Source: a virus. Taken from it: 64,000 bases of DNA. Both the position numbers and the translations under genes were made by a program. Position 1 is the stretch's first letter; each line of letters starts with the position of its first letter. Location: positions 1-64,000 of IMG/VR virus record IMGVR_UViG_3300027714_000008; one strand, written 5' to 3'. The notes under the pieces were generated by a model, which searched no databases, was not told the origin of the DNA, and was given only the letters and a program-made list of their open reading frames with translations. Below, in pieces: positions 14,842 to 22,485 of the stretch.

Positions 14842-15513
14842 TTATTCCTCAGATTCCATTTCTTCTATTAAATGATCTCTCAACAATCTTGCAGTCTCAT
14901 CAAGATAATTGATTTTGCTACCATTAATAAACTTATATGCCAATGTAATACGATCACATCCAGCCCATGCAGAGTGCCAACAATGATGCTCTGGCTCATC
15001 TTTACGTCCAAAATAATAGTGCCTAGCTTGCCAACCAGGTTTATCTTGTACAGTTATAATCTTATCTTGACTTTGATCATAATACCTAAAGTAACCATCA
15101 CCATTTTTTGACCATGTAAACAATACTTGATAGCAATTGGCATTCCAATTAGTGTGCCAACCTACGTGACCCATAGGCGGATAGTAGTTTATTAAAGCAT
15201 TATGTTGCGCACCAATAGTTTTGGCAAAGTCATACCTTACTTTGTCTCTAAAAGCACTCCATATATGATCGTTTGCCACCATACTAGACATAGGTTGAGC
15301 CATGTGTGTTTCAGGAAATCCTTCATGGTATTCTTGATTTTCTAACATTACTTCTAAGTAATCTCGGCTACAAGGGTGCATGTGATCTGTTCTAATTTTT
15401 TTTGCAGAAATCACATGTTCAGGATTATCGTATCCTTTTGTATGAAAGAACTCATCAATAAAACCATCTAGTGTACTTAACAAGGCTTTATTGCGTAGAT
15501 TGATCTCAGTCAT
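14842..15513 (-). CDS. 2OG-Fe(II) oxygenase-like protein (paralogue 1)
   Basis: The ATG at 15513 overlaps the thyX stop and is chosen over a TTG at 15519. The 223-residue protein has a double-stranded beta-helix pattern: GHVGWHTNWNA, TWSKNGDGYFRYYD, DKPGWQARHYYFG and HHCWHSAWAGCDRITLAYKF. This fits 2OG-Fe(II) oxygenases, but the usual HxD metal pair reads H-T-N. It shares its whole motif order with the protein at 59019-59723. The substrate is unknown; nucleic acid or protein hydroxylation is possible. Confidence 0.7.
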   Translation of the reverse strand: MTEINLRNKALLSTLDGFIDEFFHTKGYDNPEHVISAKKIRTDHMHPCSRDYLEVMLENQEYHEGFPETHMAQPMSSMVANDHIWSAFRDKVRYDFAKTIGAQHNALINYYPPMGHVGWHTNWNANCYQVLFTWSKNGDGYFRYYDQSQDKIITVQDKPGWQARHYYFGRKDEPEHHCWHSAWAGCDRITLAYKFINGSKINYLDETARLLRDHLIEEMESEE

Positions 15514-16174
15514 TAACAAACTCCTTAATCATAGGAAACTGTATGTTGATTGCATAGGCTATAGCACGTGCAAGTTCCATGTGTTCTAATTGTGTTCCAT
15601 TACCAGAACGTAATTCGATGTAATGTATCCAAGACCGAATAGAAGCGTTTGCATACAATCGTGACACTGTATTACCTTCTGGTAAGATACAACGTGCCTG
15701 CTCTTTGGCAATACCATACTCTATAGCTTCATTATATATGCGTTTGGTATGTTCAAGTAAGAATTTCTGTTGAGCATCCCACCAAGCTTTTAATACAATA
15801 TCATCAGTCGGTATAGAGTTTTGACGATTCTTAGGGTCTTGCATACGTGCCTCACGCACAACAAATGAGGTTTCCATGCTCCGAGGATCAGCATAACGTT
15901 GTGAAAACTCTTGAAACGCCATTGACCGATGCCGTAGTAACTGGCGTGCAATGTCACGTGTAGTTTCTATTTCTATCGTAGCTGACGCCATTTCAAATGG
16001 CGACCAATGTTTATGCTTCATAAGATAATTTAAAAGCTTGTCAGCAGATTCCATATTCATCTGTCCGCTAGGATTAGATACTTTTGCACAATACGAAATC
16101 AAGTCTTGCATACTATCAATGCCTATAATCGCACCTTTAATAGGTTGTGTACATGCTATTAGTTTTACTTTCAT
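15506..16174 (-). CDS. thyX: Flavin-dependent thymidylate synthase ThyX
   Basis: ThyX makes dTMP from dUMP using FAD and methylene-tetrahydrofolate. The 222-residue protein has the signature R-H-R-x7-S in RHRSMAFQEFSQRYADP, and the C-terminal RSWIHYIELR. Length is normal. It sits after the gp41 helicase gene with 4 bases between them. It supports phage DNA synthesis in a host that probably also uses ThyX. Confidence 0.95.
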   Translation of the reverse strand: MKVKLIACTQPIKGAIIGIDSMQDLISYCAKVSNPSGQMNMESADKLLNYLMKHKHWSPFEMASATIEIETTRDIARQLLRHRSMAFQEFSQRYADPRSMETSFVVREARMQDPKNRQNSIPTDDIVLKAWWDAQQKFLLEHTKRIYNEAIEYGIAKEQARCILPEGNTVSRLYANASIRSWIHYIELRSGNGTQLEHMELARAIAYAINIQFPMIKEFVND

Positions 16175-16178
16175 AGTA

Positions 16179-17561
16179 TTATCCTACTTTAAATTCGTTA
16201 AACTTTTGTTGGACTTGAGACTTATCGAATACAGGTCTATCGTCTATGATACCTTCTGTACCCAACTCTACGTCATACAGACGCATTTTGCTTTTATCTA
16301 CACCGATTAAGAAACGTTTATCTTTATTAGGATCGTTGTATCTATTCTTAAGTTGCTTGACCATAATTTGACCTTGATCTTCTAGTTCTTCTGTAGATAC
16401 TAGAGCGAACATTAAGTCGGCTGTTGCGGGTAATCCAAAAGACTCGGACGTATCTTCAAGCCCAGGATCTGAGCTAGTGTGACCAGTACGTGTCGTCTGC
16501 GTTGCAGACACAATCGGTAAGTTAAATTCAACTGCAAGTCCTCTCATCTCTTCTGCTATGGCTTTGATATATGTATATGAGTTAATTGATCCACCCATTG
16601 CCTTCATCCGTGCAGAGCCACATATGTTAAGATAATCAACAAAGATTATTTCAGGAACAAACTTCTTCTTTAACTTCAACTCGTTTAGTAACGCACGAAA
16701 ATGGGAAGTGTTTGCTTGCCCTGTAGGGTATTCTTTAATTATAAGTTTACCATTACCAGCACGTCTAATGTTAGTAACACGATCTTTTAACATAGTCTTA
16801 GTCAATGTATCAAGATCACCAATAGGCATATCTAATAAGTTTGCATCAATACGTTCGGCTATGCGTTCTTCTGCCATTTCCATTGTGATATACAGTACGT
16901 TTCTGCCTTGACACAAAGCACCAGCCGCTACGTGACACATGAACAATGATTTACCAACACCTGTGCCAGCCAAAGCAATGTTTAATGTCTTGTTTGGTAG
17001 ACCGCCACCTGTAATTCTATTGAAGTAATCAAGGTCAAAAGGTATTCTTTCTTCTTGTGAGTGATAAAAATCAAAACGTTCTTCTACATTTTCTATGTAG
17101 TCGTGACCAACATTAGTATCAAATGATACAGCCAAAGCATCAGTTAAGATGTCAGGTAAAGAATTTTTACTTAACGTCTCATGCTTACCATCAATTATAG
17201 TAAACGATTGCATAATAGCATTATATATTGCACGATCTTGACACCACTTTTCAGTGGTGTCTAAAATCCATTGGTGATTAACATCTTCTGCTTTAAAGAC
17301 GTGGGGTAGTATTTCCATAGCTTGAGCATAATTGTTATCACCAAAGCGATCGTTCTGGTCTAGTTCAATCTTAAACTCTTCAAGTTGTGGGAGCTTATTA
17401 TATTTATTAACAAACTTACCCACTTCTTTGAACAACTGCGTATACACACCTTGAAAGTATTCAGGCTTAACGAAAGGCAAAACTTTACGTGTGAATTTTT
17501 CATTAGTTAATAAGTTCCTGAGTATCGTTTGCTCTAGGTTTATGGCTTCCGTTTGTATCAT
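16179..17561 (-). CDS. 41: Replicative DNA helicase gp41 (DnaB family)
   Basis: gp41 is the hexameric 5'-3' helicase of the T4 replisome. The 460-residue protein matches T4 gp41 in GTGVGKSLF (Walker A, near residue 199), YITMEMAEERIAERIDANLL, LKKKFVPEIIFVDYLNICG (Walker B) and ESFGLPATADLMFA. The start overlaps the upstream unknown gene by 57 bases, which is unusually long. Length is close to T4 gp41. Confidence 0.96.
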   Translation of the reverse strand: MIQTEAINLEQTILRNLLTNEKFTRKVLPFVKPEYFQGVYTQLFKEVGKFVNKYNKLPQLEEFKIELDQNDRFGDNNYAQAMEILPHVFKAEDVNHQWILDTTEKWCQDRAIYNAIMQSFTIIDGKHETLSKNSLPDILTDALAVSFDTNVGHDYIENVEERFDFYHSQEERIPFDLDYFNRITGGGLPNKTLNIALAGTGVGKSLFMCHVAAGALCQGRNVLYITMEMAEERIAERIDANLLDMPIGDLDTLTKTMLKDRVTNIRRAGNGKLIIKEYPTGQANTSHFRALLNELKLKKKFVPEIIFVDYLNICGSARMKAMGGSINSYTYIKAIAEEMRGLAVEFNLPIVSATQTTRTGHTSSDPGLEDTSESFGLPATADLMFALVSTEELEDQGQIMVKQLKNRYNDPNKDKRFLIGVDKSKMRLYDVELGTEGIIDDRPVFDKSQVQQKFNEFKVG

Positions 17562-17817
17562 TCGTCGTTCCTATTTCTAAAATATTTCCTAGTATTCCGC
17601 CTACATAACGATTGAATTGATTGTTGTCAACTGTCAATTCTGTATTAGGTGATGAAACTATATCAAAACTAAACCTAATAGATTCCGTCACTTCATCCAA
17701 TTTTAGCGTAGAGAATGATATTACAGTCTCTACGTAATCACCTTTTAAGATGCGTATATCCCATCCTTCTACATCTTTTGGAATTAGTTCGTAGTCTTCA
17801 TTTTCAATTAAATTCAT
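17503..17817 (-). CDS. Unknown protein between gp41 and uvsX
   Basis: AAGGAA before the ATG at 17817 favours this start over one at 17850. The 104-residue product (MNLIENEDYELIPKDVEGWD) has an alternating polar/hydrophobic pattern in KLDEVTESIRFSFDIVSS, suggesting beta structure. Its position in the replication operon suggests an accessory role. Confidence 0.6.
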   Translation of the reverse strand: MNLIENEDYELIPKDVEGWDIRILKGDYVETVISFSTLKLDEVTESIRFSFDIVSSPNTELTVDNNQFNRYVGGILGNILEIGTTNDTNGSHKPRANDTQELIN

Positions 17818-17846
17818 TATATCATATTCCTTAATAGGTGTAAAGC

Positions 17847-18110
17847 TCAAACGTCTTCGCCAAGCAATTTTTCACATCGTACTAAGCTCTCTAGGACTTT
17901 TATCATTGATGCGTCTTCTTTTATCATTGGTTCAGGCGAGTTTACAGTGTATATCGCTGTAAACTTATATGTGTTTTCTGAACTAAAATATGCTTGCTCA
18001 CTGTGTTCAGTAACTTTCACAATGCTATTAACTGACAACATGTAAGGTTTTTCATAGAGGTCTATTCCAGCAATATAGAATAAACCTCCGACAAGTAAAC
18101 ATTCTATCAC
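17847..18110 (-). CDS. Unknown protein downstream of uvsX
   Basis: The 87-residue product starts MIECLLVGGLFYIAGIDLYE and contains AYFSSENTYKFTAIYTVNS, a likely beta hairpin. It overlaps the uvsX stop by 4 bases. No family is recognised. Confidence 0.55.
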   Translation of the reverse strand: MIECLLVGGLFYIAGIDLYEKPYMLSVNSIVKVTEHSEQAYFSSENTYKFTAIYTVNSPEPMIKEDASMIKVLESLVRCEKLLGEDV

Positions 18111-19162
18111 GATGTATCTCCATCAATAATAGCATCCATATCTACTAAGGACTTATGCCCAATTTGATACTGTTTCATAATAAACTCCTTAAAGTCTGTA
18201 TTTTCAAATATAGGTTTCCAAAACTGTGTGTTAAGTGTATCTTTTTCACGCACTTTAGGGTCTTCTAATACGCCTGTTTCTTGATCAATTCGACAATACC
18301 ATCCATTAGAAGGTTTGCCTACATAATTACCAGCTAGGGCAACCTCTAATAGACCAGAATATTTTTCTACTCCACCATCCCACGACACAGTAATCGGTAT
18401 CTTAGATTTCTCTTTAACAAAACGAGACTTCTCAACATTAATCACAAAGTCATAACCTTCAATCTCTGTGCCTTTTTTATTCTGACGTCTGCCTAATATC
18501 CATATGTTATCAGCAGAGTAATATATACCAGTGCCACCAGACACAACTGCCTTAGAGAACATCTCTTGAGTTTGATATGTGTGATTGACTGCTAATAATG
18601 GGATATTTTTTATCTTCAAGTAAGGTGTGCACATACGGAACAAAGACTTTAACTGCTTTGCACGACTCATATCCGCAACTGATTTTTCGTCAAGAGCATC
18701 GTCTCGTTCTTTTTTAGAAGCCATATTACCTATAGAGTCAATAACAATAACCACATTGTCTTTTGTTTCTATGCCTTCTAGTTGTGACATGATGTCGTGC
18801 TTAAGCTGTTCTATGTCCATGATAGGCGTGTGCATTACACGTGTAGTATCAATACCAAATTGTTCGAAGTAAGATTGCGGTGAACCAAACTCTGAATCAT
18901 AAAATAACATTACTGCGTCTTTGTGTTTATCAAGATATGCTCCAGCCATTAATAATGCGAATGAAGTTTTAAAGTGCTTAGAAGGTCCTGCTAATACTGT
19001 CAATCCAGCATTTAATCCACCATCTACGTCACCTGATAATGCAACGTTCACCATAGGAACACTAGTCGATGTTTGCTCTTTTGTATTAAATATTTTCGAG
19101 TCTGCAAGAACATCTGTAGCTTTAATCCTGCTGTTAGTCTTTAGCTTGTCCATAATACTCAT
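18107..19162 (-). CDS. uvsX: UvsX RecA-like recombinase
   Basis: UvsX forms the strand-exchange filament used in T4 recombination-dependent replication. The 351-residue protein has the T4-type Walker A GPSKHFKTS at residues 59-67, VVIVIDSIGNM as Walker B and VVSGGTGIYYSADNIWILG. UvsY, its loader, is encoded at 36004-36447. It overlaps the sugar dehydrogenase gene by 4 bases. Confidence 0.95.
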   Translation of the reverse strand: MSIMDKLKTNSRIKATDVLADSKIFNTKEQTSTSVPMVNVALSGDVDGGLNAGLTVLAGPSKHFKTSFALLMAGAYLDKHKDAVMLFYDSEFGSPQSYFEQFGIDTTRVMHTPIMDIEQLKHDIMSQLEGIETKDNVVIVIDSIGNMASKKERDDALDEKSVADMSRAKQLKSLFRMCTPYLKIKNIPLLAVNHTYQTQEMFSKAVVSGGTGIYYSADNIWILGRRQNKKGTEIEGYDFVINVEKSRFVKEKSKIPITVSWDGGVEKYSGLLEVALAGNYVGKPSNGWYCRIDQETGVLEDPKVREKDTLNTQFWKPIFENTDFKEFIMKQYQIGHKSLVDMDAIIDGDTS

Positions 19163-20025
19163 GTATCATTTCCTTTCGTTTCATAGTTAATATTCTGTGC
19201 TTTTTCTCTATCGTCCAAATTGTATTCTTTACGATATTCGTTATTAATTGTGACGACATTATCAAGAAGGGTGAAGCGATTAAAAGCTTTGTTAAATGCC
19301 TTAGTGTCTTTGGGAAAACAAGCACCACCAAAGCCACGCTTACCATCAAATCCAGGCACTTTGGTATGAGAGCCACCTATACGAGGATCAGCTTCTATGC
19401 CTCTTAGTATGCGCTTATATGAAACGTTCATAGATTCAGAAGCATCATACAACTGATTAAAGAACGTCACTTTAGTCGCTAAGAAAGAGTTGATTGCATA
19501 TTTTGCAAATGCCGCTTCTACTGGACTCATTTTTACTACCTTTTCCATATTACACATAGAGAAGACATCGTAAGCCCATAACAATCCATCAATAGCTTCT
19601 AATGTTCCACCAAATATATTAAACTTAGGTGACACAAACTCTGCCTTAGAATTGTTTTCTGTAAGGAACTCTGGGTTATACACAAATCTACTATCAGCTC
19701 CTAGCTGGGATGCTGTAAAAGCTAATCGTTGCATTACATCAGGTGTCACAGTAGACTTAATAGCAATGCCACTTTTTGTATGTTGTATCAGCTTTAAGAC
19801 AGCATCTTCAACAATAGTAGCGTTTACTACGCCAGTATCGTCCATTGGTGTAGGCGCACATATAAATGTGATGTTAGGTTGCCACTCTACTAGATCATCA
19901 ATGCTTGTATTATATAACGGATCTACATAGAACATTTCTACGTCACGATGTGTAAATCCGTAGTCTACAGCTTTACCCACAAAGCCGTGACCGACTATGC
20001 CTAGTTTAAATTTTTCTTCACTCAT
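19159..20025 (-). CDS. UDP-glucose/GDP-mannose dehydrogenase-like enzyme
   Basis: The family oxidises UDP-sugars at C6 with NAD. The protein has the NAD motif LGIVGHGFVGKAV, APTPMDD, YNPEFLTENN, the central KYAINSFLATKVTFFNQL and the catalytic Cys motif GFGGACFPKDT. At 288 residues it lacks most of the C-terminal UDP-binding domain (usual length is near 400 or more). It may form a minimal enzyme or bind a different sugar nucleotide. It has its own promoter and sits directly before uvsX, an odd place for sugar metabolism. Confidence 0.85.
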   Translation of the reverse strand: MSEEKFKLGIVGHGFVGKAVDYGFTHRDVEMFYVDPLYNTSIDDLVEWQPNITFICAPTPMDDTGVVNATIVEDAVLKLIQHTKSGIAIKSTVTPDVMQRLAFTASQLGADSRFVYNPEFLTENNSKAEFVSPKFNIFGGTLEAIDGLLWAYDVFSMCNMEKVVKMSPVEAAFAKYAINSFLATKVTFFNQLYDASESMNVSYKRILRGIEADPRIGGSHTKVPGFDGKRGFGGACFPKDTKAFNKAFNRFTLLDNVVTINNEYRKEYNLDDREKAQNINYETKGNDT

Positions 20026-20053
20026 AATATAACCTCTTGTTAATATTTTCGAC

Positions 20054-20082
20054 AGTATAACACATATGACACAGCTTGTATA
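20054..20082 (-). promoter_or_regulatory. Early/middle-type promoter for the dehydrogenase-uvsX-gp41 operon
   Basis: TATACA, 17 bases and TATACT lie about 30 bases before the ATG at 20025. The spacing matches the other promoters in this region. Confidence 0.65.
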
Positions 20083-20084
20083 CC

Positions 20085-20753
20085 TTAAATACCATACTTT
20101 TCTTTATATTTTGCCCTGACTTTAATGAAATCTTTCAAGTAGTCGTAAGTTTGTTGACGAAATACTTGTGGATCATTGTGATCTACTGCAATAACAATAA
20201 CACTTTGTTTAATTACCATACCTGTTAACTCATACCATGCACACGCATAAAAAGAAGCCTGCATAAAGTAGTTCTGAATCCACTCCTCTTTCTTTGGTTT
20301 ACGAGATGTTTTATAATCAATAACAGACAACTCGCCGTCCCATTCTGCAATCAAATCTACTGTACCAGCAACTTCTAGTTTGTTACTATATAACGACGCT
20401 TCTTGCACATAGATATTATCTACATGCTTGTCTAGTATTGGCTTGATTTCATTGAATGAATGAATGTTATTTTGCGTAGCACCATCTTTCCAATCTTCCA
20501 TATTATTAACATAGTTTTCTGCCAACTGGTGAACCGCTGTCCCTCTTGTAGATGCTTGATATGAAATCTTATTAGCTTCTTCTGCTCCTACACGGGCACG
20601 CCAAGCCATGATAGAAGCTTTAGATTCTTCACTTAACACAGTAGTTACTGATGGATATTTCTTTCCCTCTGGTGTTCTGTAAGTTCGTCCTGTAGGTAAA
20701 GTTTCACAATCAAGTTCACCTATAAGTACATCCATGTCAATGTGCTTAAACAT
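20085..20753 (-). CDS. PD-(D/E)XK nuclease (RecB/Cas4-like)
   Basis: The 222-residue protein has RGTAVHQLAE (helix motif), AGTVDLIAEWDG with the first Asp, DYKTSRKPKK (D/E-x-K) and QASFYACAWYE, the usual order in RecB-family nucleases. Such enzymes process DNA ends and are common in marine T4-like phages. It overlaps the cytidylyltransferase gene by 8 bases. Confidence 0.85.
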   Translation of the reverse strand: MFKHIDMDVLIGELDCETLPTGRTYRTPEGKKYPSVTTVLSEESKASIMAWRARVGAEEANKISYQASTRGTAVHQLAENYVNNMEDWKDGATQNNIHSFNEIKPILDKHVDNIYVQEASLYSNKLEVAGTVDLIAEWDGELSVIDYKTSRKPKKEEWIQNYFMQASFYACAWYELTGMVIKQSVIVIAVDHNDPQVFRQQTYDYLKDFIKVRAKYKEKYGI

Positions 20754-21156
20754 CTCGCACTCTCTTTCTTAGATCAGTCGTAGAAAAGCGATGATCTCTT
20801 TTATTAAAATACAATTCAATGCCACGATTGCGACACACGTCTTTACCTGTAAATTCTTTTTGACGATATTCTTCACCAAGAACTCTGATGTCAATCGGAT
20901 ACATATTTATTATATCAAGTAAATCTTCTTCGGTACAATAGACTACCACTTCATCAACATACTTTATTGCTGACAGTTGGGCTTGTCTCTCTACAATACT
21001 TTGAATAGGAACGTTCTTTTCTTTTCTATCTACATTAGGGTCTACTTGCAACGCACAGATCAAGTAGTCACATTGAGACTTTGCTTCTCTCAACATGGCT
21101 ACATGACCTGCATGTAATAGATCAAACGTGGATGCAGTGAAGCCTATCTTTTTCAT
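20746..21156 (-). CDS. Cytidylyltransferase-like nucleotidyltransferase
   Basis: The protein (136 residues) has the HxGH motif in FDLLHAGHVAML and the C-terminal RFSTTDLRKR, which together mark the TagD/RfaE-C type family that activates glycerol-3-phosphate or heptose phosphate with CTP or ATP. The size is right for a single-domain enzyme. With the nearby sugar dehydrogenase it suggests virus-encoded sugar or lipid head-group chemistry. Confidence 0.88.
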   Translation of the reverse strand: MKKIGFTASTFDLLHAGHVAMLREAKSQCDYLICALQVDPNVDRKEKNVPIQSIVERQAQLSAIKYVDEVVVYCTEEDLLDIINMYPIDIRVLGEEYRQKEFTGKDVCRNRGIELYFNKRDHRFSTTDLRKRVRDV

Positions 21157-21473
21157 TACATAATCAACGCTGATTTCTCTGGTACGATAACATTTCTTGT
21201 ACCTGTTGCTTCACGCCATGCATTTGCAATCGTAGGGTCAGTCTCTACCATGAACATCACACTCGTAAATTTAAAGGCAACTTCTGTCGGCTCTGTTGCA
21301 CCTGTCATACAGATACCAGGAACAAATGATAATGCAGAATCGCCAGCTTGTACTAGGCGAGGTTTGTATAGTATGTACTGGTCTTTCTGAGTTTTTGTGT
21401 ATCTGCCAACAATCTCTGCACCATTTGGCAAGACAATTGTTACAACAGTTACACCTTCTTTATTTAATGTCAT
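21156..21473 (-). CDS. Small beta-rich protein, LSm-like
   Basis: The 105-residue product begins with VVTIVLPNGAEIVGRYTKTQ, a strand-turn-strand pattern like Sm-type barrels, followed by a long less ordered part. A similar N-terminal layout occurs in 33875-34288. The assignment is weak. It is coupled to the cytidylyltransferase start. Confidence 0.55.
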   Translation of the reverse strand: MTLNKEGVTVVTIVLPNGAEIVGRYTKTQKDQYILYKPRLVQAGDSALSFVPGICMTGATEPTEVAFKFTSVMFMVETDPTIANAWREATGTRNVIVPEKSALIM

Positions 21474-21483
21474 AGTTATTCCT

Positions 21484-22422
21484 TTACATATTTTTATAGA
21501 CGTACTCTAAAGCACGATCAGCTTCTTTATCTAGTGGGCGATTTTCGTACCAATTACCATTTTCAAGATCAAACTGTTGACACAGTGTAGCAATCTCGTA
21601 TGCGCTAATAGGGTATTTGCTTTTTGTTGCATTGCCAGCTGTTGCAATCATTATGGCATACATCTTACTGTACCAGCCTGTTGATGTTATAGACGTGTAT
21701 TCTGCCGCAAGCTTTCTAGGCCAAAACGGACAATTCTGATATGACGACCATTCATATGTCGCATCCATAGAATCTTTACGATATTGTACTATTTGCGACT
21801 GTATGCCTGATGGTAGACGATCAAAGAAACTGTTTGAACTAGAGCGTTCAGGCATAGGATGTTTTGCTATTAGCCCATCGGGGTCTATGTCTGATCCATC
21901 AAGGTGACTAAAAATAAAATTATTAGCTCCTTTATACTTTGCAGGGATGTAATACATACGAGATAAATCTTTAGTCTGTCTATCACCTAGATCACCTAGC
22001 TCTGTCTGTAAAGCATACCACAACTTCTTTATATCATCTTTGTGTACATCACAAGTAAGGGGAAACACTAATCGAAACTTTGGTTGTGCTTCTGTACTGC
22101 TTGCCGTACTGTAACAAATGAATCTATGTTCTTTGAAGCGTGTTTTTAAAATAGTCTCCACGTCACCATCAAAAACCATATCATCTACATCTACTGCCGC
22201 CCAACTTGCCCAAGTTAATACACTGTCATTTTTGCGTGTAGTATCTGTAGAGTAAGTAGCAGGCGACATTAGTTGGGCTGACTTTTTATCAGGCAACTCA
22301 ACAGTAGATAGTTTATATAGAAGACGTTCAAACTGGTCAAAGCTCTTTATATCGACACGCTTGTCTGTCTTAGTATCAAAGAGACTGTTAAACAGTGTCA
22401 ATGAGTAATTCACATCTTTCAT
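21484..22422 (-). CDS. Candidate AEP-like DNA primase
   Basis: The 312-residue protein has WAAVDVDDM (two Asp as in AEP motif I), CYSTASSTEAQPKFRLVFPL (central strand with Arg) and KDLSRMYYIPAKYKG (motif III-like), the order seen in archaeo-eukaryotic-type primases of mobile elements. The C half is helical. No T4 gp61 primase was seen in the window, so this gene may supply priming. It is transcribed from its own promoter just after gp43. The family call is from motif memory only. Confidence 0.55.
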   Translation of the reverse strand: MKDVNYSLTLFNSLFDTKTDKRVDIKSFDQFERLLYKLSTVELPDKKSAQLMSPATYSTDTTRKNDSVLTWASWAAVDVDDMVFDGDVETILKTRFKEHRFICYSTASSTEAQPKFRLVFPLTCDVHKDDIKKLWYALQTELGDLGDRQTKDLSRMYYIPAKYKGANNFIFSHLDGSDIDPDGLIAKHPMPERSSSNSFFDRLPSGIQSQIVQYRKDSMDATYEWSSYQNCPFWPRKLAAEYTSITSTGWYSKMYAIMIATAGNATKSKYPISAYEIATLCQQFDLENGNWYENRPLDKEADRALEYVYKNM

Positions 22423-22450
22423 AAGTTCACTTTCTCATAATAATTTTACT

Positions 22451-22479
22451 ATTATAGCACAGTCCATTCGTTTTGTAAA
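22451..22479 (-). promoter_or_regulatory. Promoter for the primase candidate
   Basis: TTTACA, 17 bases and TATAAT sit in the gap after gp43. Spacing and -10 are consensus. Confidence 0.8.
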
Positions 22480-22485
22480 GTATGT

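Noticed and set aside
17503-17561. Long overlap between gp41 and its upstream neighbour as a sign of a wrong start
   Set aside because: Later in-frame gp41 starts would remove conserved N-terminal residues matching T4 gp41 (ILRNLL and following), so the overlap is kept.
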